Counted from the first letter of the stretch, positions 43,543 through 54,768 are shown. The stretch: DNA of 64,000 bases from Kibdelosporangium aridum (GCF_900176515.1 NZ_FWXV01000010.1:248001-312000), one strand, 5' to 3'. Translations and numbers: made by a program. Notes: a model not told the origin generated them from the letters alone.

Positions 43543-44022
43543 CTACGTGTATGGACTGAACACCTCGGTCATCCGCGACAGCGCGTCCCTGGCCTGCTGC
43601 CTGCCGCCGCCACCGCGGATCAGCGAGGCGAGCATTTCGGCCTCCTGCTCCTGTTCGGTGGCGTAGTCGACGCGGCCGAGCACCCGCCGCACCATTTCCG
43701 GGCTGAGGCTCGGCAAAAGCTTGCGCAGCACCGAAGAGTCCATGCTCAGCCGGTGATCGCACAACATGTGCGCCAATTCGTGCAGGATGATGTGCTCGGA
43801 GTGCAATTTCGAGGTGGCCGGTTCGTAAAGGATGACGTCGACCTCGGCCATGGACACCCACATCCCGCACGGAGCGGACGCCGACAACCCGGAAATCGGC
43901 CTGAGTTCCAGGCGGCGGCCACGCAGCTCACTGACGTGAGCACAGAAAGTGACGAGATCGAACGGCTGCGGGATGGTGAACGCGCGCAGGCGCTGTTCGC
44001 AACGTCGCCGTAGCTTCCCCAT
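43543..44022 (-). CDS. ImmA/IrrE-type zinc protease, copy 2
   Basis: This 159-residue protease-like protein has HELAH (His81, Glu82, His85) and a later acidic EQEQEAE, matching copy 1 at 33899-34417 in length and layout. The shared N-terminus is RRRCEQRLRAFTIPQPFD. A GGGAGG ribosome site precedes ATG 44022. It is the first gene of a two-gene operon with the DUF6545 protein and lies head to head with the EspR-like gene's partner unit. ImmA proteases typically inactivate XRE repressors, and the EspR-like protein next door is the obvious candidate substrate, although not shown. Confidence 0.87.
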   Translation of the reverse strand: MGKLRRRCEQRLRAFTIPQPFDLVTFCAHVSELRGRRLELRPISGLSASAPCGMWVSMAEVDVILYEPATSKLHSEHIILHELAHMLCDHRLSMDSSVLRKLLPSLSPEMVRRVLGRVDYATEQEQEAEMLASLIRGGGGRQQARDALSRMTEVFSPYT

Positions 44023-44068
44023 TCCCCAGTCCTCCCGTTTCGCAGGCTACCCGGCAAGGATGGTGGGT

Positions 44069-44959
44069 ATGAAGGTCCGCATCGGAGTTGGCCTCGGCCC
44101 GCACGAGGATTTTGTCGAGGCGATTGATCACGCTGAAGAGATCGGGATCGACTCGATCTGGTTTTCCGAGGTGGTGTTCGCCGAGCACGTAGACCCGTTC
44201 ATCGGCATGGCGTACGCCCTGTCGCGAACCCAGAACATGAAGGTCGGCACGGGTGTGGCCGTCCTGCCGGGCCGCAACCCGATCCTGGTGGCCAAGCAAC
44301 TGGCATCGCTGGCGGCGCTGGCCCCCAAACGCGTCCTGCCGGTCTTCGGCCTGCAACCGGCGAGGAAACCGGAACGGCAAGCCTTTCCGGTGCCGCACGG
44401 GAAACGGGGAGAGCTGTTCGACGAGACCATGCAGGTGATCCGCCGCCTGCTGACCGAGGACGCGGTGACGTTCAACGGCACGTTCCACACGCTGGAGAAC
44501 GCGTCGATCAGGCCACGTCCACGCCGCATGGACATCTGGCTGGCCGGGACGGCCAGGCCAGGACTCGAACGCACCGGCCGGCTGGCGGACGGCTGGCTGG
44601 GCAGCTTCCTCACCCCCGCGCAGTCCAGGTTGGCCAAGCGCACGATCGAGGCGGCAGCGGCGGCGGCCGGCCGGGAGATCGAGGCGGATCACTACGGCGT
44701 CAGCATCGCGGTGGCGACTGACGGCATTCCGCCCGCGCTGCTCGATGCGGCCAGGGCTCGGCAGCCTGAGGTGGATCCGCGGGAGGTCATCCCACAGGGG
44801 TGGGATCAGGCACGGGACTTGATTGAGGAGTACATCGACGCGGGGTTGACGAAGTTCGTGGTGCGTCAGGTGGATCCGGCTGCGCGGGTCCGGCCGTTTC
44901 TCGACGACTTCGCGGCGAAGCTGATGCCACTGGAACGGGACATCCCCGACCCAGTCTGA
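44069..44959 (+). CDS. F420-type luciferase-like (LLM) oxidoreductase
   Basis: This 296-residue TIM-barrel flavin/F420 oxidoreductase of the luciferase-like monooxygenase superfamily has the opening MKVRIGVGLGPHEDF. It continues with IGIDSIWFSEVVF, KVGTGVAVLPGRNPILVAKQLASLAAL and a C-terminal IDAGLTKFVVR strand. This is the classic LLM pattern common in actinobacteria, where F420 is the usual cofactor. An AAGGA ribosome site sits 8 nt before ATG 44069. It diverges from the ImmA copy 2 gene by 46 bp. I cannot assign a substrate. Confidence 0.88.
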   Translation: MKVRIGVGLGPHEDFVEAIDHAEEIGIDSIWFSEVVFAEHVDPFIGMAYALSRTQNMKVGTGVAVLPGRNPILVAKQLASLAALAPKRVLPVFGLQPARKPERQAFPVPHGKRGELFDETMQVIRRLLTEDAVTFNGTFHTLENASIRPRPRRMDIWLAGTARPGLERTGRLADGWLGSFLTPAQSRLAKRTIEAAAAAAGREIEADHYGVSIAVATDGIPPALLDAARARQPEVDPREVIPQGWDQARDLIEEYIDAGLTKFVVRQVDPAARVRPFLDDFAAKLMPLERDIPDPV

Positions 44960-45153
44960 CCATTGTGGACCAAGCACCCGACCCCTGGCCAAGGACAGCC
45001 CCCGCCGCTCCCTGGGGGGCGTCCCCGGTCCAGTCTATCGATGGCGCTTGATCAACAGGGGGTGATGGCTGGGTTGCGGACAACTAGATTTGCGAACGGA
45101 CCGTTGGCTCGGAGTCCGGGTTGTGAAAGGTCCATAACCGCTGTACCGCTTCC

Positions 45154-47439
45154 TCAGGACCGTGTCAACGCGTACTGGCTCTGGATCTCCCATGGCTCCA
45201 GCGCGCGGTCGAGGAACATCAAGTTGTCGAACCGGCAGTTGCAGGGGTTGCCTTCCCGGTTGTCCTGCGGGAAACTGCCGCCGATCTTGATGCCACGCGG
45301 GTCGGTCGGCGAAGCGGAGTACGGGCCTTGGCCCGTGCCGATGCCCCACGGATCTCCGGCGACCACATAGGACCCCGGCAACGCTTGGCCGTTCTTGTAC
45401 AACGCCATCTTGCCGGTGTTGAAGTCGAACGTCGCCGCGAGGAAGACCCATTCGTCCGGCGGCAGGATCGTCCGCCAGTCCTCAGTGGCCGCGAACGTCT
45501 GCGACGCGCTGCCGTCGATCCGCCTGCCCAGTGCGACGACCTTCATCACACCGTCCACTTGGATCAGTTCCAGCAACGCACGCACCGCGTGGCCGTCGGA
45601 GTTGCCGGACAGCACTCCCGCGATGCCGATGGCGCCGTAGAAGTCGTCCGGGTTCGCCGAGTTCGAATTCGGGCTGGGGTTCTGGCCGGTCATCTTGACC
45701 CAGCCCATCACCGTCGTCTGCCGCACGCCGTTGAACGCTCGCAGCGTCGGCACTCCGTCGGCCGAATAGATCCCGGCCTTCCAGTCGTCGTTTCCTGCCG
45801 TCGCCGGACTGATCTGCTTGGTCTGCAGGGAGAACTTGCTTCCCTTGTACGCTCCGTCCGCGACTCGCTGGTCCGCGCCGCCGTTGACCAGGTCGATCGG
45901 GGTGCCTGATCGGCCGCGATCCGCTTCCTGAGCGGGATTTGCCGGGTGGTCGAAGTCGTAGTGGGCGACGAGGTTTCCGGTCAGCGACGGGTAGACGTCC
46001 GGCAGTGGCCTGGTACCCGTGACCTTCCAGATCTTGCCGTTGGCCTTCGCCAGGACGAACAGGTCCCCGGCCTTGTTGGTACCGAACCTGATGTCGGTAC
46101 GGCGATCGCCCGCGAAGTCCTGCATGGTCATCGGACGGCCCGCGTTGTCCATCAAGGACAGCTGGTACAGCGGCGCGAGTTTTCCGCCACGCTTCATCTC
46201 GTGCGTGTTGGTGTAGAACAGCTTGCCGTCGACCAGGTCGCCGAAGACGTACTTGCCCCAGAGCTCCGGGATCTCCTTGGCACGGTAGACAAAGCCGCCG
46301 ACGATCGCGTGGCCGCTGTCCGCGGTGCAGGAGTGTCCAGGTGGCGGGTCGTGGTCGTAGGCTGCGACCGGGTACGTGTAACCGAACTGGGCGTCGTTCT
46401 CGGGCAACGGGTACAGGTTGCAGCGGTCCGTGCGCTTGAAGACGAACGGCCCCTCACGATCACTCCAGCCGAAGTTGTCGCCCGCGCGGACTTCGTAGAC
46501 GGCCTCGATCTCGTGTTCACCGATACTGCCGAGGTACAGCCTGCGGGTCAGGGTGTCCCAGCTGAACCGATGCGGGTCACGGAAGCCGTACGCGTAGATC
46601 TCCCCCATCGCGCCTGGCTTGCCGACAAAGGGGTTCCGGATCGGAATGCCGTACTTGCCGTTCGCGCTGTCGCGTCCCTCGGGGTCGATCCGGATCAGCT
46701 TTCCGTGCGGGAGCGCCAGGTTTTGCGGGTCGTCGCTCGACACGCCACGGCCGCCGTCGCCGACCGCGAGGTACAGCTTGCCGTAGTCCTCGTGATGACG
46801 CGGCACAGTGGGGTTGAAGTCGATCTGCTGGATCGCGTGGGTGAACCCGGTGAACCCGATCCGCAGCATCTCCCGCCGGCTGCCCGCGAAGGTTTCGGCC
46901 GCCGGGTCGGTGGCCGTCCACTCGGTCACCACGCTTTGGATCACGATGGTGCCGGGCTGGTTGTAGTCGGCGGGCTTGGTCGTCAACGCACCGCGCGCTT
47001 CGGTGTGCGTCGTGTAGAACTTGCCGTTGCGCGCGAAGTCGGGGTGGAACGCCACGAACCCGAAGCCACTGCCCAGGCCGCGGTTGTTGAAGAAGTCGGG
47101 GCCGACGGCCGCGCCGACGTCGAGGTAGTCGACCGTCTTGCCGTCCTTGACCAGGTAGAGCTTACTGTTCAAATCTGGTACGTATAACCTGCCGGATCCG
47201 TCCGGGACTTCGCCGATGAAGTTGATCCGGGCGTGCCTGCGTAAGCGCGCGTCGGTCACCGGGGGCGTGGGTTCCGAGCGCGGCATGGTGATCACCTCGG
47301 CCAGGGTGAGCGCAACGCCTGATGTAATCGGTTTCTCTGGAATCGGGTCGACTATCGGAAGGTCCTCGGCGAGCGCTGGCGGCGCCATAACTACTGCCAC
47401 CACAAAGGGAACTGCTGCAATCAGACACCTAAGGGGCAT
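45154..47439 (-). CDS. Secreted PQQ-type sugar dehydrogenase with LamG-like C-terminal domain
   Basis: This 761-residue exported protein has a signal peptide (PLRCLIAAVPFVVAVVMA, cleavage after PALA). A six-bladed propeller of the soluble glucose/sorbosone dehydrogenase family follows (about 45-480: GFGFVAFHPDFARNGKFY, LYLAVGDGGRG, YAYGFRDPHRFSWD, GDNFGWSDREGPF). A concanavalin/LamG-like domain (about 495-755, ending FDNLMFLDRALEPWEIQSQY) is at the C-terminus. The family oxidises sugars or sugar-like compounds with PQQ outside the cell; the added domain suggests binding to a polymer. ATG 47439 is preferred over GTG 47445. A perfect GTAAGCGCTTAC palindrome upstream suggests LacI-type carbon control. 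Confidence 0.87.
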   Translation of the reverse strand: MPLRCLIAAVPFVVAVVMAPPALAEDLPIVDPIPEKPITSGVALTLAEVITMPRSEPTPPVTDARLRRHARINFIGEVPDGSGRLYVPDLNSKLYLVKDGKTVDYLDVGAAVGPDFFNNRGLGSGFGFVAFHPDFARNGKFYTTHTEARGALTTKPADYNQPGTIVIQSVVTEWTATDPAAETFAGSRREMLRIGFTGFTHAIQQIDFNPTVPRHHEDYGKLYLAVGDGGRGVSSDDPQNLALPHGKLIRIDPEGRDSANGKYGIPIRNPFVGKPGAMGEIYAYGFRDPHRFSWDTLTRRLYLGSIGEHEIEAVYEVRAGDNFGWSDREGPFVFKRTDRCNLYPLPENDAQFGYTYPVAAYDHDPPPGHSCTADSGHAIVGGFVYRAKEIPELWGKYVFGDLVDGKLFYTNTHEMKRGGKLAPLYQLSLMDNAGRPMTMQDFAGDRRTDIRFGTNKAGDLFVLAKANGKIWKVTGTRPLPDVYPSLTGNLVAHYDFDHPANPAQEADRGRSGTPIDLVNGGADQRVADGAYKGSKFSLQTKQISPATAGNDDWKAGIYSADGVPTLRAFNGVRQTTVMGWVKMTGQNPSPNSNSANPDDFYGAIGIAGVLSGNSDGHAVRALLELIQVDGVMKVVALGRRIDGSASQTFAATEDWRTILPPDEWVFLAATFDFNTGKMALYKNGQALPGSYVVAGDPWGIGTGQGPYSASPTDPRGIKIGGSFPQDNREGNPCNCRFDNLMFLDRALEPWEIQSQYALTRS

Positions 47440-47469
47440 GGCCACTCCACCATGAACTTCGTTGGCATG

Positions 47470-47496
47470 GTAAGCGCTTACTATGAAAACGCTTAC
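47470..47496. promoter_or_regulatory. LacI-type operator pair upstream of the sugar dehydrogenase
   Basis: GTAAGCGCTTAC (47470-47481) is a perfect 12-bp palindrome. GAAAACGCTTAC (47485-47496) follows 3 bp later and matches one half exactly. These have the AAGCGCTT centre typical of LacI/GalR family operators. They lie in the 116-bp divergent promoter between the dehydrogenase and the glycosyltransferase. The second site recurs as its exact complement at 63001-63012. Confidence 0.75.
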
Positions 47497-47555
47497 ACGA
47501 AGCTACCTACTGGCCGACGGCGAATCAACCCCCGGCGCGACACTACGCTGGGTGA

Positions 47556-48662
47556 ATGCGCATCCTGTCTTCCTTTGTCGGCGGACGCGGCCACTGGGGG
47601 CCGATGGAACCGATTGCCCGTGCCGCGCTCGACGTCGGGCACACCGTGGGAGTCACCTGTCAGCAGAGCATGGTCGAGCAGGTCCGCAAGGCCGGGTTCG
47701 ACGCGTGGCGATCCGGCCCCGACTACGACGGCGGCGGGATCCGGCGGCCGTTGATCAAACCGAACCAGGACCACGAGGACGAGGGCCTGCGTGACGGCTT
47801 CGCCGACCGGGCTGCCCGGATGCGCGCGGCCGACCTGCTGAAGATGGAGTGGGATCCGGACCTGATCCTGTGCGACGAGATGGACTTCGGCGCGATGATC
47901 GCCGCCGAGAAGCTCGGTGTCCCCTACGCCTCCGTGCTGAACAACGCCTCCGGCTCGTTCATCCGCCACTCGGTGGTCGGGGAGACGCTCAACGAGGTGC
48001 GCGCCGAGCACGGCCTGCCACCGGACCCGAACCTGGAGATGCTCAGCCGTCACCTGGTGCTGTCACCGTTCCCGCCCAGCCTGCGGCACCCGGACTTCCC
48101 GCTGCCGCCGACCGGCCACACCATCCGCATCCAGGACGTCGTCGAGGCAAAACCGGAAGAGCCGACGATCTACTTCACCCTCGGCACGATCTTCAACACC
48201 GAGTCGGGCGACCTGTTCACCCGCGTCCTGGACGGCCTCCGGGAGCTGCAGGCGCGGTTGATCGTCACAGTCGGTCCGCACATCGACCCCGCCGAATTCG
48301 GCACGCAACCCGCGCACGTGCAGATTGAGAAGTTCATCCCGCAGCACGAGATCCTGCCGCAGTGCAGTCTCGTGGTGTCGCACGGCGGCTCCGGCAGCAT
48401 GACCGGCACCCTCGCGCACGGCCTGCCCACGGTGTTGATCCCGCTGGGCGCCGACCAGATCGTCAACAGCCAGAGGTGCGCCGACCTCGGGTTCGGCAAG
48501 GTCCTGAACGCGTTCACCACGACTCCCGACGAGGTTCGCGAGGCCGCCGTCGAGGTCCTCGACAACCCGTCTTACCGGCAGGCCGCGGCCCGCCTTAGGG
48601 ACGAATTGGCCGCTCAGCCCGACACGTCTTACGCGGTGCGGCTGCTGGAGGCCCTTACATAA
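47556..48662 (+). CDS. Family 1 (MGT-type) glycosyltransferase
   Basis: This 368-residue GT-B enzyme resembles macrolide-type and other natural-product glycosyltransferases. The N-terminal acceptor domain starts MRILSSFVGGRGHWGPMEPIA. The C-terminal donor domain has IYFTLGTIFNTES and the nucleotide-sugar motif SLVVSHGGSGSMTGTLAHGLPTVLIPLGADQ, with the catalytic-region histidine intact. It should transfer a sugar from a nucleotide donor to a small lipophilic acceptor. No sugar-biosynthesis genes are nearby, so it may be a stand-alone detoxifying or lipid-modifying enzyme. It diverges from the sugar dehydrogenase across the LacI-type operator. Confidence 0.88.
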   Translation: MRILSSFVGGRGHWGPMEPIARAALDVGHTVGVTCQQSMVEQVRKAGFDAWRSGPDYDGGGIRRPLIKPNQDHEDEGLRDGFADRAARMRAADLLKMEWDPDLILCDEMDFGAMIAAEKLGVPYASVLNNASGSFIRHSVVGETLNEVRAEHGLPPDPNLEMLSRHLVLSPFPPSLRHPDFPLPPTGHTIRIQDVVEAKPEEPTIYFTLGTIFNTESGDLFTRVLDGLRELQARLIVTVGPHIDPAEFGTQPAHVQIEKFIPQHEILPQCSLVVSHGGSGSMTGTLAHGLPTVLIPLGADQIVNSQRCADLGFGKVLNAFTTTPDEVREAAVEVLDNPSYRQAAARLRDELAAQPDTSYAVRLLEALT

Positions 48663-48713
48663 CGCTCAGTTGCCCAATGCGGCGAGTGGGGCCTTACCCC
48701 GAGTCTTAGGCTC

Positions 48714-48896
48714 ATGTGGAACGTGGCAGAGACCCAGCTCGCGATCATCTCCGGTGAGCACGCCCGCCAGCGTGTCGCGACTCGCGGCGAACGAATGGCC
48801 CGTGGGGCGCAGCGACGCAGCCGGGACTTGCGGTGGCAGCCGGACGGTCGGCCACCTGAACCTGAGGTCCCAAGGCGGCGCCCGGCGACAGCCTGA
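48714..48896 (+). CDS. Small arginine-rich protein, possibly leaderless
   Basis: This 60-residue frame has 12 arginines, a helical first half (ETQLAIISGEHARQRVATRG) and a proline/arginine-rich tail. There is no ribosome site. A TAGGCT hexamer lies just before the ATG, which would fit a leaderless message. Third-position G+C is high, as in the neighbours. It sits in the 426-bp gap between the glycosyltransferase and the LAL regulator. I recognise no family, and it may be spurious. Confidence 0.35.
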   Translation: MWNVAETQLAIISGEHARQRVATRGERMARGAQRRSRDLRWQPDGRPPEPEVPRRRPATA

Positions 48897-49088
48897 GTCA
48901 CCCCGCGCGGCTCGACACTGGGGGTTCGCGCGGGCGGTCTGGGTGTGCCGGGGCGCCCGTTGGGGGACCACCGCAAGCACGACAAAAGCCGCCACCGGGG
49001 GAACCCCTATTTTTCATTCAACACGAGGGGTCTGACAGTTCTTGCGGTTCAGCTGTTGGAAAAACTGGCGGGAGGGGAGCCGCTGTCT

Positions 49089-51995
49089 GTGCCACGATGC
49101 GTTGTGCCTCGTATCGGGTCTGGGATTCCGCTGGTCGGCAGACAGGACGAACTGGCGGAGTTGAAGACCGCGCTGGCCACGGCCGCCGCAGGCCGGGCGG
49201 GTGCGGTCCTCGTGAGCGGGGACGCGGGGGTTGGGAAAACACGACTGCTCACCGAGCTTGTCGCGGCCGCACGATCTGGCGGTACCACCGTGTTCACGGG
49301 CCGGTGCCTCGACGTGGATGAGGCGGGACTGCCTTACCTGCCTTTCGTCGAGGCACTCGGCCAGCTCACACCCGCACAGCGCGCCATGGCCGAGCACCGC
49401 TCGGTGCTGAGCAGGCTGATGCCCGGGGTCACGGCCGTTGAGGAGTCCAATGAGCCCGCGATGGACCAGTTGCGGCTGTTCGACGCGGTGCATGGGCTGT
49501 TCAGCGACCTCGCCGCGCAAGCGCCGGTGCTGCTGGCGATCGAGGACCTGCACTGGGCGGACGCCTCCACTCGCGACCTGATCCTGTTCCTGGTGTCGAG
49601 GCTGTACACGCAGCGGATCCTGATCGTCGGCACGTACCGCCTCGACGACTTGCACCGCAGGCACCCGTTGCGGCCGGTGCTCGGCGAGCTGTCCCGGCTG
49701 TCCACTGTAGAGCTACTTGAGCTCAGGCCGTTCGACCAGGTGCACGCGGAGAAGCTGGTCGACGAGCTCGCCGACGGCGCCCTGCCGCCCGCCACGGTCC
49801 AGAAGATCGCCAAGCGCTCCGAGGGCAACGCGTTCTTCTGCGAAGAGCTCACCGCGGCCTACGGTGACGGCGCCGGAGTGCCCGCGGGCCTGGCGGATCT
49901 CCTGCTCGCCAGGATCGAGCGACTCAGTGGCGACGCACGCAAGGTCGTCCGTGCCGCGGCCGTGGCCAGCCAGATCGTGACGCACGCGAGCCTGGCGACC
50001 GTGTCCGGCCTTCCAGGCGATGTGCTCGAAGAAGTGCTGCGGGAAACCGTGCAGCACAACGTTCTCGTCACCGCGGACGGCGGCTACCGGTTCCGGCACG
50101 CGCTGCTTCGCGAAGCGGTCTACGACGATCTGTTGCCGGGCGAACGAGTTCGGCTGCATGCCGGTTACGCGCAAGTCGTCACGTCGCAGGCTTTGCTTGC
50201 CTACCACAGTTTCCGGAGTCACGACCTGCCTGGAGCGCTGACCGCCTCGGTGCGCGCGGCCGACGAGGCGGGAAAGATGGGCGCGCCGGGCGAAAAGCTG
50301 CGGCACGTCGAACAGGCACTCGAACTGTGGAGCGTGGTCCCCGATCCCGAGCAGAGCGGAACCACCGAACTGGGCCTGCTCCGCGCGGCGACCCGTGCCG
50401 CGATCGCCGCGGGCGAGGTGGAACGCTCCGTCGAGTACGGCAAGGCCGCCGTGGCCTTGGCCGACAAACTCGACGACCCGGAACTGTCCGCGTTGACCCG
50501 CCACCAGCTCGCGATCGCGTCGATCTCGTTGGAGCACCGTGGTTCCGATATCCAGCGGATCGTCGAAGAGGCATGGGAGCTGGTGCGCGACCGACCGGCC
50601 AGTGTGGTGAAGGCGAAGGTGCTCGCGTTGGCCGCCCGGGAGTGGGTCTGGTCGTGGGAAGTCGACGTCGAGCGGATGAAATCCCTTGCCGAGCAGGCAT
50701 TCCAGGACGCCAGACTGCTCGGCGCCACCGCGGTCGAAGTCGACGCGCTGGTCACCAAGGCCGTGTTCGCCGAGTGGGACGCCAACATCGAGGAAGCCAT
50801 CGCGATGGGCAAGGCGGCGATCGAACGCGCGGCCTCGATCGGCGCCTACGACGTGGAGCTGCGGGCTCGTAAGAACACCGCGGTCGTGCTGTGGATGAAC
50901 GGGGAGAAGACCGAGGCCATCCGCATGATGGACTTCATCATCACGCGTTCGGCCCAAGTCGGCCTGTCGTGGGGCCTGTCCGGCCTCGACGCCCGGGTCG
51001 AGCGGATCTGCATGCGGTACGCCCTGGGTGAGTGGGCCGAGGGACTCAAGCTCGCCGAGGACGTCGACGGTGCTCCCACGGTGGCCAGAGCCCGCATGAT
51101 GGCGCCGACCTTGTGGATCCTGGCCGCACAAGGAGACTTCGACACGCTGGACGCACGGGCCGAACTGCTGGCCGCGCAGTCCGAGGACCTGTTCACCCAC
51201 GAGATGGGCAACGTGGGCCGCGCGGAGGCCGCGCTGTGGCGAGGCCGCCCCGAAGAGGCGGTCGAGCACGTCGAGGCCGTGCTCAGCGCGATGGAAACGC
51301 TGGCACGCGGATCCGTCACCGACACCATGATGGCGTTGGCCATGGGCGTATGGGCCCTCTGCGACATCGCTGAGGCAGCACGCCGACGAGGGGACCAGGC
51401 AGCGGTCGACGCTGCCATTGACCACGGCGCCCTGCTCGAACAGCGTGTCCACAAGATCGTGCCGCAGAGGTACGGCCGAGGCAGACGCGGCGAGCACCAC
51501 CCGGAGAGCCGAGCCTTCCAAGCCCGGGTGGCGGCCGAGCTCAGCAGGCTGCGCGGGCACCACGACACCCAGCTGTGGCAGGACGCCGTCGGCCCTGCTG
51601 TCCAGATGGAGTACTGGGTGGGCGTGGCGAGTTGGCGATGGGCATCCCTCCTGCTGGCCGACGGAAACCGTGACCAAGCCGCCGACCGGCTTGTTGCCGC
51701 GTACGAGATCGCGGTGAACCTAGGCGCCAACCCGCTGCGCGACGCCGTCACCGAACTGGCCAAGCGCAGCCGGATCTCCTTGCCAGGCAACGAGATCGCC
51801 GCCGAGCCGAACAGCGACCTGACACCGCGCGAGCTCGCCGTGCTCGAACTCGTCGCCGCTGGGCTGACCAACAGGCAGGTCGGCGAACGGCTTTACATCA
51901 GCCAGAAGACCGCGAGCGTGCACCTGTCCCGTGCGATGGCCAAACTCGGTGCGGCGAACCGCACCGAGGTCGTGTCCATCGCGCACGACCGTGGC

Positions 51996-52019
<24 letters not shown>
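49089..52019 (+). CDS. LAL-type LuxR regulator (large ATP-binding regulator)
   Basis: This MalT-like activator has 976 residues from GTG 49089, which has GGAGGGG upstream; an open frame continues to 48945 without coding signs. An AAA-type ATPase occupies residues 15-290 (Walker A GDAGVGKT at 44-51, Walker B VLLAIEDLHWAD). A long helical TPR-like region runs to about 900. A LuxR helix-turn-helix lies at the C-terminus (LTPRELAVLELVAAGLTNRQVGERLYISQKTAS is its core). Such proteins often act as pathway activators inside actinomycete clusters, but no cluster adjoins this one. The last 24 bp overlap the convergent sigma-factor gene. Confidence 0.9.
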
Positions 52020-52952
<933 letters not shown>

Positions 52953-53021
52953 CACGTACTCCTTCCCCCAGTCCTGGCTGACTCTACTTCGCGCAGTAAA
53001 GACCCGGGGTACGACAAAAAG

Positions 53022-54044
53022 TCATCGAGGTTCTTCCGACAGCCGGGTCAACCAGGCCGCGACCTCGACAGACGGCAAAATCCGATCCAATTGGACCGTG
53101 GGGCGCATCCGCTCGAACAGCCGCCCGGGCGACCACCTCCGCGGGTACGGCTGGGGCTCGAGCAGCACCACACGACGACCGTCGAGCACCGGGATGTCCG
53201 CGGGCCGGCCTTCACCCCATATCCACGAACCGGTGTGGTCGACGAGGTTGAACTGGCCGCTGATCCCGCCAGGCGGCGTCAGGTCGCCATCCGTGGCCGC
53301 CGCGACCCACACCGGATCGGGCGGCGTTCCCGCGATCAGACCGTCTCCCTCGGAGCCGATCAAGGTCGCGGCGAGCAGAGTCTGCAGCTGGAAGTTCCCG
53401 CCAACGCCCGAGACCGTCAGCTCGTAGCCCTGACCAGAAGCCCGGTGCAATACGACGAAAGGCTCGTTGTCGAGCACGGCCAGCAGTTCGACGAGGAACC
53501 CGAGGTCCTCCCGCAGCGGTCCGAGCCGGTCGACCAGTTCGGTCAGTGCGTCGCGGTTGGGCAAGTCAGCACGGACTTCGGCGTGCTGGAGCACGGCGAT
53601 CGCGGGCGCGCTCCACGCGCCCACCGCGTACCACGCGAACGCCACCGAGTGCGCATCCCACTCGGAGTGGACCTTCGACAACACCCGCACTGTGTTGTCG
53701 TAGCCGTCTCCGGTGAAGTCCGGACGTTCCTCTCCCTTCGGCCACGTCTCTATGAAGGTGCCGACGCGCCGCAACGTGTCGATCAGTCCGGTGACGATCA
53801 TCGGTACGAGCGGCCGCGGCGACGCCCCGAGTTCGACCAGTGCCCCGCCGAGAACCGGCAACCGCCCCACGACATCGACTGGCATCTCGCCGAGCAACGC
53901 CGCGATCCGTACCACTGCCGCGTCCAGATCAGCCTGTGGTGCTTGTTGCGCGGCCTCCCACACGGATCCGATCGCGTGTTCATAGGAGCTTTCATCCTTG
54001 TGCCGCACCGAAAGTTCAAGGTCGCCGACGGCCTGATCAAGCAT
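53022..54044 (-). CDS. Conserved-looking hypothetical protein (soluble, 340 aa)
   Basis: I do not recognise this protein. It is soluble and acidic, with no signal peptide or membrane segment. Its first half is helical (DLELSVRHKDESSYEHAIG and so on). Its second half appears beta-rich, including GNFQLQTLLAATLIG, PVWVAAATDGDLTPPGG and LVDHTGSWIWGEGRPADIP. The closing RPTVQLDRILPSVEVAAWLTR is reminiscent of small-protein interaction tails. Codon usage is the same as in the neighbours, and the frame is intact from ATG to stop. It stands alone on the minus strand downstream of nothing obvious, with a 240-bp gap before the DoxX gene. Confidence 0.7.
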   Translation of the reverse strand: MLDQAVGDLELSVRHKDESSYEHAIGSVWEAAQQAPQADLDAAVVRIAALLGEMPVDVVGRLPVLGGALVELGASPRPLVPMIVTGLIDTLRRVGTFIETWPKGEERPDFTGDGYDNTVRVLSKVHSEWDAHSVAFAWYAVGAWSAPAIAVLQHAEVRADLPNRDALTELVDRLGPLREDLGFLVELLAVLDNEPFVVLHRASGQGYELTVSGVGGNFQLQTLLAATLIGSEGDGLIAGTPPDPVWVAAATDGDLTPPGGISGQFNLVDHTGSWIWGEGRPADIPVLDGRRVVLLEPQPYPRRWSPGRLFERMRPTVQLDRILPSVEVAAWLTRLSEEPR

Positions 54045-54286
54045 GCGGGGAGCTTACGGGGTCCGTGTCCGGTGCGATGCGGCCCTGAAGTCCAATGAGA
54101 TGCCGCCGTTCGCCCGCATGCGCGCTGGGCGGGCGGGCGTAGGCGGAACGGAGCACACCGGGATACCGCCGATCGCGCCGCGGAAAAACTTTTCAAGATT
54201 TTTCCGGATGTGTGTCGATCCGGCCGTCGGTGGCTCGACGACTAGATGTCAGGCAAGAGAGAGACACCCCCGAGAGGACCGAGACG

Positions 54287-54754
54287 ATGACCACCCAGAG
54301 CCTCCCCCAGACCGTCGCCGCCACCACCGCCGCCGCCGACAACTCCGCCCCGAAGACCAAGCACGACAAGCTCACCGGCGTCACGATCTCCGCGTTCCGC
54401 GTTGTCGTCTCGTTCCTGTTCCTGTGCCACGCCCTGCAGGGCTTCGGTGCCTTCGGCGGCATCGACGGCGCCGGCACCGGTGTGGGATTCGGTTCATGGC
54501 CCGGGTTCTACGCCTCGGTGATCGAGGCCGTGACCGCGATCCTGGTCGGCACGGGCGTCTTCACCCGGATCGCCGCACTGATCGCCTCCGGCACCATGGC
54601 CTACGCGTACTTCGTCTACCACCAGGAGATCGCGCTGGTGCCGCTGCAGAACATGGGCGAGCCCGCCGCGTTGTACAGCTGGATCTTCCTGCTCATCGCC
54701 GTCATCGGCCCCGGTTCGCTGACCGTCGCCGCGTTGCGCCGTCGCCGTGGCTGA
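54287..54754 (+). CDS. DoxX-like membrane protein
   Basis: This 155-residue protein has four hydrophobic segments. The first is after TGVTISAFRVVVSFLFLCH; the next includes VIEAVTAILVGTGVFTRIAAL, with the family's short glycine-rich loop GTGVGFGSWPGFYASVIEA between. This is the DoxX/DoxD small membrane fold, often linked to redox or sulfur metabolism, but the biochemical role is unclear. The N-terminal 30 residues are alanine/threonine-rich and disordered. ATG 54287 follows AGAGGA; the open frame to 54212 is unlikely. A strong terminator follows 14 bp after the stop. Confidence 0.85.
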   Translation: MTTQSLPQTVAATTAAADNSAPKTKHDKLTGVTISAFRVVVSFLFLCHALQGFGAFGGIDGAGTGVGFGSWPGFYASVIEAVTAILVGTGVFTRIAALIASGTMAYAYFVYHQEIALVPLQNMGEPAALYSWIFLLIAVIGPGSLTVAALRRRRG

Positions 54755-54768
54755 ACCGCCGAAAACCC

